A stretch of DNA of 10,000 nt from Botryococcus braunii (lineage: Eukaryota > Chlorophyta > Trebouxiophyceae). The translations under genes and the position numbers were made by a program. How positions within the stretch are numbered: position 1 is the stretch's first letter; each line of letters starts with the position of its first letter. This document shows, one piece after another, positions 1-5,600 of the stretch. Below the pieces are notes generated by a model, which saw nothing but the letters and a program-made list of their open reading frames with translations, was not told the DNA's origin and searched no databases. Location of the stretch: the NCBI GenBank assembly GCA_002005505.1, contig KV908713.1, positions 20,578 to 30,577 of the forward strand, in the 5' to 3' direction.

Positions 1-1
1 C

Positions 2-202
2 ACCACGTTGGAGGTGGCCGATCCGCGAAAGGTTGTTCAGTTCGAGTCATCGAATTCGAATCAGATGGCGACAGTGGCCATGACCCCGTCAACTAACGAT
101 AGAGCAACCTGTCAAAACTCGGTGCCGGAAGGAACCTGGGTCTTTCCGGGAGTCCAAGTTGCCCCGCACTCAGAGGCTACGATAAAGCTGCGACAAGCTT
201 AA
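2..202 (+). CDS. Possible 3' end of an unrecognised reading frame (partial)
   Basis: This frame is open from the left edge of the window to a TAA at 200-202, 66 codons in all. The translation has ordinary protein-like composition: acidic and polar at first (residues such as VADPRKVV and ESSNSNQ), then VPEGTWVFPG and a charged end, EATIKLRQA. I recognise no domain or family, and the true start lies outside the window or across an intron. About 66 stop-free codons can arise by chance in DNA of this GC content, and no polyadenylation signal follows closely. It could be the terminal exon of a host gene, part of another mobile element, or noise. Confidence 0.2.
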   Translation, partial: TTLEVADPRKVVQFESSNSNQMATVAMTPSTNDRATCQNSVPEGTWVFPGVQVAPHSEATIKLRQA

Positions 203-412
203 ACTTAGTAGCGGTTGGGCAATCCCTTGCAGGGAGAAGGTATCTTGACGCAGCTGCTTATCGAAACGGAAGTAGCGCACTGGGACCTGATGTTCTGTTC
301 AAGGAACTCGAAAAGGCCGACTATTTCCCTCCACGGTGACGTAACCCCCACGTGCTTAGCTACAGGCCGAAGTCCCCGCCGGTCCACTGCAATTCGCACT
401 CCTGGACAGGTT
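203..412. other. No recognisable feature
   Basis: This is moderately GC-rich, non-repetitive DNA. Short open frames exist on both strands but none has a recognisable motif. I see no tRNA, terminal repeat or splice-bounded exon that I would defend. Confidence 0.4.
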
Positions 413-436
413 CCGAATCTCAGATCTCAGATTCGG
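413..436. repeat. Perfect inverted repeat (8-bp arms)
   Basis: Arms CCGAATCT (413-420) and AGATTCGG (429-436) are perfectly complementary around an 8-nt spacer that itself contains the palindrome AGATCT. It is the first of four hairpins in about 360 bp. No function can be assigned. Confidence 0.6.
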
Positions 437-516
437 GGTCCGGGACGGATTGGGGACGCGCCTCTCGCCTGAGCCGAGTGTGGCCCATGGACCAGTTCTG
501 GCCTTCTGGAACTTCT

Positions 517-537
517 GGGGGCCTTCCCCAGGCCCCC
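517..537. repeat. GC-rich perfect hairpin (8-bp arms)
   Basis: Arms GGGGGCCT (517-524) and AGGCCCCC (530-537) pair perfectly around the loop TCCCC. It lies where GC-rich sequence passes into a polypyrimidine tract and may simply reflect the local G-run and C-run composition. Confidence 0.5.
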
Positions 538-626
538 CCCTTCCTCTCTCTCCTCTACCCTCTCCTCCCCCCTCCCCCTTGTCTCCTTCCCCTCTTTCTG
601 TTTCTTGTTGTTCTCTTCCCTTTCAC
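533..626. repeat. Polypyrimidine (C/T) low-complexity tract
   Basis: The + strand is almost purely C and T here: from 533 to 599 the only purines I see are A557 and G581, and a looser T/C-rich tail follows. Such tracts are degenerate microsatellites that can form triplex (H-DNA) structures. It could resemble a splice-acceptor pyrimidine tract, but it is far longer than one and nothing downstream looks like an exon. Confidence 0.7.
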
Positions 627-664
627 TCAAAATTTTGCCTGATCTATATATTTTTTACACCTGG

Positions 665-713
665 ACGTGTCGACAGCTACACGTGTCGACAGCTCTTCGG
701 CTGTCGACACGTG
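665..713. repeat. 14-bp motif: two direct copies plus one inverted copy (hairpin)
   Basis: The 14-mer ACGTGTCGACAGCT occurs at 665-678 and again at 681-694, two bases apart. Its inverted form follows at 700-713, so 680-693 and 700-713 are perfect 14-bp arms around the 6-nt loop TCTTCG. Each unit contains the palindrome GTCGAC. The density of ordered symmetry suggests a protein binding site, a transposon sub-terminal repeat or a folded RNA, but I recognise no specific family. Confidence 0.75.
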
Positions 714-735
714 ACTATTGGGGCACTGGGGGCCT

Positions 736-776
736 GAGACTGATATATTCACTTTTCTCTTAAAAGTGATAGTCTC
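736..776. repeat. Nested inverted repeat / stem-loop
   Basis: Outer arms GAGACT (736-741) and AGTCTC (771-776) enclose inner arms TCACTTTT (749-756) and AAAAGTGA (762-769) around a 5-nt loop. Unequal internal bulges of 7 and 1 nt separate the two stems. It lies 22 bp beyond the 665-713 hairpin and directly abuts the end (775) of the coding-like - strand frame. It could be an RNA hairpin or a short transposon remnant. Confidence 0.55.
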
Positions 777-949
777 ACTGTATACGGCAGTTCTTGTCAG
801 CCCTTAACATGTAATACCAGCAGCCGCTGGTCACCGGTGGCTTGTTCATATCACATGGTAATGACCTAGTCGTAACTGCTCTTTCTCTCCGGTACCATAG
901 GAACTGTTCCACCTCATCCACGTCTAGTGGCTGGACAGACGTAATCACC

Positions 950-973
950 TTCTTCTCAAAGTCATGCAGGAGG
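950..973. repeat. 24-bp direct repeat, copy 1
   Basis: The sequence beginning TTCTTCTCAAAGTC and ending GCAGGAGG is identical to 1196-1219, 246 bp away (82 codons, so the phase is kept). The copies bracket a TTC microsatellite and a G-rich segment, as though about 222 bp was inserted or the sequence was duplicated by slippage. Confidence 0.85.
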
Positions 974-974
974 A

Positions 975-1052
975 CCTTCTTCTTCTTCTCCTTCTTCTTC
1001 TTCCGCCTCCTCCTCCTCTCCTCTTCCTTTTCCTCCTTCTTCTTCTTCTTCT
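975..1052. repeat. (TTC)n / (TCC)n microsatellite
   Basis: This is a trinucleotide-type tract made of TTC blocks, then TCC blocks, then TTC again, nearly all pyrimidine on the + strand, with G1005 as an interruption. It starts directly after copy 1 of the 24-bp repeat. Confidence 0.9.
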
Positions 1053-1080
1053 GCATTAAAGAAGTTTCTTGGAGAATAAT

Positions 1081-1178
1081 GGGGGATTTTATTTTGGGGG
1101 AGGGGGGGGGGATTTTTCATGAAGGGGGCTTTTTAGGGGCGTGGGATTTTTGATGACGGGGGGATTTTTCGGTTTTCC
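1081..1178. repeat. G-run / T-run degenerate repeat
   Basis: Blocks of the type GGGGGATTTT recur about five times with variation, including a run of ten G at 1102-1111 and further G-runs at 1081-1085, 1096-1100 and 1124-1128. Four or more G-runs on one strand give a possible G-quadruplex, although some loops exceed the usual 7 nt. It lies inside the segment bracketed by the 24-bp repeats. Confidence 0.6.
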
Positions 1179-1195
1179 TTTTGCGGACCGTGGGA

Positions 1196-1219
1196 TTCTT
1201 CTCAAAGTCATGCAGGAGG
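1196..1219. repeat. 24-bp direct repeat, copy 2
   Basis: Identical to 950-973. Sequence on the distal side of this copy reads on the - strand as a continuous frame from 1329, compatible with it being the original junction and the segment between the copies being inserted. Confidence 0.85.
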
Positions 1220-1329
1220 TCCCTGTCCCAAGACACCAGATCAAGCATATCAAAGTGGGTAGCTGCCTGTCTTTGGCATGTTGCAAACGCTGTAATGCGG
1301 ACAAGTGCAACGTGCTTCTCTCCATTGGA

Positions 1330-1567
1330 TTATTGCAGTCCATATAACTTTCCTTGTTGTCGAGCAAACAAGTGCCTCAGGACAGTTTTAGAAGCGGCGC
1401 ATTTAAATGAATACTGTGTGGGTTGATGAGTACACTATTGCAGCGCATTCTTCCATGTTCCACCCCAATGGAAAGCTTCTGGCACATTCCCAATGTCCCT
1501 TATGTACCTTCACAAGAGGCCACCTTTCCACCATTTCACAATTTCATGTCCCTGATCTAATAGAATA
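1330..1567. other. Flank immediately upstream of the retrotransposon, no gene recognised
   Basis: Short protein-like runs occur on the - strand in more than one frame but are broken by stops. They may be a further decayed part of the segment at 775-1329. An AATAAA lies at 1564-1569, next to the insertion point, with no supported upstream gene to use it. Confidence 0.4.
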
Positions 1568-1572
1568 AAGAG
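1568..1572. repeat. Target site duplication, left copy (AAGAG)
   Basis: AAGAG immediately precedes the 5' LTR and is repeated exactly at 8713-8717, directly after the 3' LTR. A 5-bp staggered duplication is the normal product of Ty1/copia integrase and shows that this element inserted here as a unit. Confidence 0.95.
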
Positions 1573-1659
1573 TGTTGTGTTAATTAATTTTATGCCTTTC
1601 CCTCAGAGGAGTAATAATGGCAAGTCTCCGTATGAAGACAATACCAATTAGGAAAGAGA

Positions 1660-1680
1660 GGCAGAACCCTGAGTTCTGCC
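1660..1680 (+). repeat. Hairpin near the LTR start (8-bp perfect stem)
   Basis: Arms GGCAGAAC (1660-1667) and GTTCTGCC (1673-1680) pair perfectly around the 5-nt loop CCTGA, 87 bp into the LTR. The same hairpin is at 8109-8129 in the 3' LTR. In DNA the half-sites also form a spaced palindrome, as for a dimeric DNA-binding protein. Glucocorticoid-type half-sites resemble this only loosely. Confidence 0.6.
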
Positions 1681-1775
1681 AGGCAATACATGCATTTGAA
1701 CGAAGACTATCATAACGCAAGTTACAGACACGTTTGTAGAAAGGAGGCATATGGGGCAAGCACGGATAGGGAAGG

Positions 1776-1918
1776 CACTTGGTTGGAACTATAGTGGCAC
1801 TCCGGGTGTCTATCAATCAGTTGCTAACCAGTCCTTGACTTGTATATGTCCGTGCCTACTTAACAACGCACAAGTAGGAGGACATCGTCTAACACCCTCC
1901 GTGCCGCCACCATGCAGG
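1776..1918 (+). repeat. 143-bp LTR-internal direct repeat, copy A
   Basis: Identical at every base I compared to 2097-2239, offset 321 bp, with 178 bp of unique LTR between them. It contains a TATATG string, a small inverted repeat (CCTACTT / AAGTAGG, 1855-1878), and ends with the Kozak-like GCCGCCACCATG (1903-1914). In this copy the following bases give CAG|GTGACT, a good match to a 5' splice donor, and the ATG opens only a 4-codon frame. Confidence 0.95.
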
Positions 1919-2096
1919 TGACTTAATCCTTATTGTATTCCTGGATTTAGCACTCAGATGAACATTGTTAGAACATGTTAGACATATAGAGTTGAGTTTA
2001 GCTCATCGGACAAAGTAATGAACACGACCTGGGTGAGAGCAGGTTAGGCGTGTTTGAACTGCGTCACCTTGTTAGGAGAGATGAGAGATATTGTAA

Positions 2097-2239
2097 CACT
2101 TGGTTGGAACTATAGTGGCACTCCGGGTGTCTATCAATCAGTTGCTAACCAGTCCTTGACTTGTATATGTCCGTGCCTACTTAACAACGCACAAGTAGGA
2201 GGACATCGTCTAACACCCTCCGTGCCGCCACCATGCAGG
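2097..2239 (+). repeat. 143-bp LTR-internal direct repeat, copy B
   Basis: Second identical copy, ending 24 bp before the LTR/leader junction. Divergence begins after CATGCAGG: this copy continues into ATACGCC, so the donor-like GTGACT of copy A is absent. Its Kozak-context ATG (2233-2235) opens a 19-codon frame that crosses the LTR end and the primer binding site and stops at 2290-2292. Confidence 0.95.
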
Positions 2240-2263
2240 ATACGCCAAGCCCAGAATATTTCA

Positions 2264-2276
2264 GGTTATGGGCCCA
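2264..2276 (+). other. Primer binding site, initiator tRNA-Met (internal, half-tRNA type)
   Basis: GGTTATGGGCCCA begins at the first base after the LTR. It is complementary to the anticodon stem-loop segment UGGGCCCAUAACC of animal initiator tRNA-Met, not to the tRNA 3' end. Drosophila copia uses this same internal site, priming from a cleaved 5' half of tRNA-iMet. The match is 13 nt and ends at C2277. Confidence 0.85.
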
Positions 2277-2331
2277 CGGGCTCGGATGCTGAGAGTGGGT
2301 GGCGCCTAAATCGGAGCTCACTAGACTGTGA

Positions 2332-2604
2332 ATGGCGAAGAAGCGGACAAAGCAAACAGCCAGGAAGACCACCAACCTCAACGTTCCAGCGCGCTTGAGA
2401 TCAGGACCTCCGTCATACAACGAACTAATCAGAGAAGGAGGACAACGTGGAGACCGCAATCCTGACGAGAGAGCCTTTATCGTCAAAGACTACATCTTTC
2501 ACCTTCACGTTGGCTGTCCGTTAGCTCAACCCACCTGGTTCAGAAGTAAGATCTTGCTGCTACCTTGCGAGTACTGGAGTTATAAGACAACTGGGGAATT
2601 ATGA
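2332..2604 (+). CDS. Leader ORF with histone H3 tail-like N-terminus, unknown function
   Basis: This 90-codon frame lies between the primer binding site and gag-pol. Residues 5-14 read RTKQTARKTT and match histone H3 residues 2-11 (RTKQTARKST) at nine of ten positions, including the lysines equivalent to K4 and K9. Residues 26-29 are PPSY, a PPxY motif of the kind that binds WW domains. The middle is charged, and the C-terminal half is more hydrophobic and aromatic. The TGA stop (2602-2604) overlaps the gag-pol ATG (2601-2603) as ATGA, which would permit termination-reinitiation. The start codon context is weak (T at -3, G at +4), and two short upstream ATG frames precede it (from 2233 and 2268). 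Beyond residue 15 there is no histone fold resemblance. It may be a real small accessory protein or a fortuitous open frame in the leader. Confidence 0.4.
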   Translation: MAKKRTKQTARKTTNLNVPARLRSGPPSYNELIREGGQRGDRNPDERAFIVKDYIFHLHVGCPLAQPTWFRSKILLLPCEYWSYKTTGEL

Positions 2605-5600
2605 CTTCCAAGAAGAAAGGATCATCAGCTAGTGGAGCATCAACGTCAAGCAGTGAACCAGCCTCATCCACACCCATCAGAGAACCGTGTACTCCCAGCA
2701 CCTCAAGAGGCAGCGGAGATGAGCTGCCCAAGATTATCCCAACAAATGTCAAGGTACACATAAAACTGAAGGAACGGGGGACAAATATTATTGTTTGGAA
2801 GAATGCATTTTTGGCAGCAAATGAGTCAAAAGGGTCCTTGCCTGCCATCCTGGAGGCTATGCCTGGTACAGCACATGACGCAGCCGCAATGTTACTGATT
2901 TATGAGTCAGTCCCAGAGGAATGGCTGGGACCTCTGTCTAATCTGCCCTCTGCTTATGATGCATATGAGTTCATCTGCAGAAAGTTTATTGGTGGATATA
3001 ATATCGAGGCCAATGCAGATTGGCTCCAAGAAATGAGCCAGGGAATGAAACATGACGAGACGATTTCGCAATATGTCAACAGAATGATCAACCTGAAGGC
3101 ATGCCTTGACAGGAACAACCATGCTCTACTGGATGCACACGTTGCAACCCAGATTGTGCAGGGCTTGCCTGATGCAGCTAAAGAGCCAGGAATGATCACA
3201 ACTGCTGCAGCACAACCCCTGGAGAAGCTGGCTGGACTTCTGCGCAACACAGCAGCTGCAGTGGGTTTTGATGAATATGCTCCTCGCCAACCAAGGGTTT
3301 TGGCTCTTGGACAAGGCTCCAGTGGAGCCAATACCCCACCAGCTGCCAGTGCAGTCCATCAGCAGGCCCAACCAACTGTCTCTGAGGCCAAGTCCGAGAC
3401 TAAGGGCATCTGCAACTACTGCAATAAGAAGGGGCATTACTGGAGGGACTGTCGAAAGAGGAAGCGGGACGAGGAGACCCAACGGAACGTAGTGGCAGCG
3501 GTCCAACAATTGCAGGGAATGTGGCCACAGGGACCTCCACATATGGGTGGCCCACACCCTCCTGCAGCCCAGCTGGCGCACCCTGGACTGGATGCCTTTC
3601 CGGCATGGTTCCAACCCCCAGCTCCCCCACCTCCACCACCTGGAGGTATGCCATACATAATTTCCCTCAACATCCTGAAGACTCCTGTCAGAAATTCGTC
3701 TCTGCAATCCTGGCTGGTGGACAGTGGAGCATCTGTACATCTGGTGAATGATGTGACCCTACTACATAATCCAACTGTGCATGCCAAACCCATCCCATTA
3801 CATCTGGCCACTTCAGATGCCACTGGAGGAATTGTAGCATCAGGCTCTGTCTGCATCCTCAGTCGAGTGGGAGTTCCCCTGTGGATACATCATGTTCAGT
3901 GTGTTCCTTCTGCAACCTCAAACATACTGTCAGTATCTGCAGCATTGCGGGATGGGGCAGTCTTTCGCACAGATGATGTTGGAGCGTTCACTGAAGTCTG
4001 TGGTCCAAACAGCTGGAGGTCTCGGATCAGTGCAGAGAAAGGGCTATTTTATATTCATCAAGTTGTAGCTCTGAGTCCCAGTGTTAACCACAGAAGAATT
4101 TCAGCTGCTGTGAAGTCCAAAACCCCCACCCAAAACTCACACAACTGTGCCAGACGATACCTCTGGCATAGCAGAATGGGACATCCAGGTGAAACATGGA
4201 TGCAGCGCCTAACCAATGAGGACCTGGTCTCGGGACTTGATACATCCCTATGTCCCTGCTCCAATTGTCCAGTCTACTGTGAAGCATGTATTGAGGGAAA
4301 GACGTCTCGGCCTCCATTTGGAATAAGCAGTAGACCAGCTGTTGAACCACTTGACAGAGTACATATTGACACTGTGGGCCCCATTTTTCCTGCTGCAGTA
4401 ACTGGTGAACGTTACTGGGTGACTGCTTTGGATGAGTCATCTCAGTTAAAGGCGGTCCTGCCTGTGAAGTCCAAAGATGCCATCAGTGCTGCTGTGAGGG
4501 ACCTCATTCTATACTGGCAGACCCAGAAGAAAACCAAAGTGAAGTGTGTCCGGTGTGACCGTGGAACTGAATTTCTGAATGCCACGTTCAAAGAATTTTG
4601 TGCATCCCAGGGGACTAAATTGGAGACCTCAGCTCCTTACACCCCGCAACAGAATGGAGCGGCTGAAAGAGCCAATCGCACCCTCAAGGAACGTACCAGG
4701 ACTCTTCTGGCTTTTGCAGCTGCCAGTCCAACGTTGTGGAAGGAGGCCCTGGAAACTGCATGCACCCTACTGAACATGGGTCCCAGTACCGGGAGGGACC
4801 GCACGCCATCAGAATTATTTTTTGGCTACAAACCAAATGTAACCCCACTGCGTACCTGGGGTTGCTTGGCCTTTGTGCACATTCCTGATGTCCAGCGCTC
4901 TGTGTTTTCCCCTAAAACTGTGCCAGGGATGCTTACTGGTTACTCAGCCTCCTCCAAAGCCTATCGGATCTATGTGGGAGGGGGTATCTGGAAGGAGAGC
5001 AGAGATGTGGTTTTCGTGGAGCACCTCAGGGGAGCCTCTCGGGTTGGCATGAGCGTTTCCTCAACACAGTCTACAGAGTTTCTGTGTCCTGAGCCCTCTG
5101 CAAGTGACACTCCCCCAGTCTTTCCCGGCACCTCCCCTGGCACAACCAACATCAGCCTTGAGACAGATCTTGATGACCCACACAGTGAGCCTGAGTACCT
5201 GCCAGCCTCCAGCAACCTCCCCACACAGCCTGTCACAGGACCCCCCAGTGAGGCTGAGCCCGAGCCTGAATCCAGAAGACTGTGTGACCCAGTGGAGATG
5301 GATCAAACCCTGGAGGCAGTACAGGACTTAGCCAGAGGAGTGAGACAGGACTCCCACCTTCGACCGCAGATGGAGCGAGCCCAGGAGGTCCTCAGACCAA
5401 CTAGGTCTGATTGCCGCAACCACCAATTGGATGGCCTGACCCGGGCTCAACGACACGAACAACGCACTGCCGCCAAAGACCTCCTGCTGCCACAGGAGAA
5501 GGGAGAGAGCAGAGAGCGAGAGGGGTTGACTGAATGTGACTCTCTGTCACAGGGACCAGGGGAAGTGCAGCTAGAGGGTGATTCACATGAGGGGCATGAA

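Larger units (their letters stand above)
775..1329 (-). pseudogene. Decayed coding-like segment, unrecognised
   Basis: Two - strand stretches lie in the same reading phase. One runs from a stop at 1330-1332 down to a stop at 1117-1119. The other is open from about 1056 to the stop at 775-777. Both contain the residues LLHDFEK, encoded by the two copies of a 24-bp direct repeat (1196-1219 and 950-973). The residues beyond look protein-like, for example VITSVQPLDVDEVEQFLWYR and SGCWYYMLRADKNC. In between lie a stop, a G-rich stretch, and a TTC microsatellite that translates as Lys/Glu/Arg runs. I infer an old coding sequence broken by an insertion, but I do not recognise the family. Coincidental open frame remains possible. 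Confidence 0.3.
1573..2263 (+). repeat. 5' long terminal repeat (691 bp)
   Basis: The LTR starts TGTTGTGT and ends ATATTTCA, so it has the canonical TG...CA ends. Its boundaries are fixed by comparison with 8022-8712 and by the flanking AAGAG. It should contain the U3 promoter, R and U5. TATA-like strings occur at several places (TATAG near 1791, TATATG near 1843 and in the repeat copy, CATATAG near 1982), but I cannot choose a start site. No AATAAA or ATTAAA is visible. Internal features are an 8-bp hairpin at 1660-1680 and a 143-bp identical direct duplication (1776-1918 and 2097-2239). Confidence 0.96.

Noticed and set aside
665..776. CRISPR-like or tRNA structure
   Set aside because: Repeats are two base pairs apart with no spacers, and no cloverleaf with conserved T-arm bases can be drawn.
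775..1056. Lys/Glu/Arg-rich N-terminal part of the - strand frame taken as a charged protein domain
   Set aside because: The charged run is the translation of the TTC/TCC microsatellite. Only the portion below about 973 looks coding-like.
1564..1569. AATAAA as the element's own polyadenylation signal
   Set aside because: It lies outside the 5' LTR in host flank, partly in the target duplication, and is not present beyond the 3' LTR.
1580..1816. 78-codon - strand open frame in the 5' LTR, repeated identically at 8029-8265 in the 3' LTR
   Set aside because: It lies in the U3 region and has no recognisable motif. Its duplication follows only from LTR identity. Antisense LTR proteins are not expected in copia.
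2054..2398. 114-codon + strand open frame crossing the LTR/leader junction, with an 80-codon counterpart at 8503-8745
   Set aside because: It is mostly LTR repeat sequence and overlaps the leader ORF in another frame. It shows no domain and ends differently at each LTR.
2586..2604. Programmed -1 frameshift fusing the leader ORF to Gag
   Set aside because: The overlap window is about 15 nt and holds no X-XXY-YYZ slippery heptamer in the correct phase. Reinitiation at ATGA fits better.
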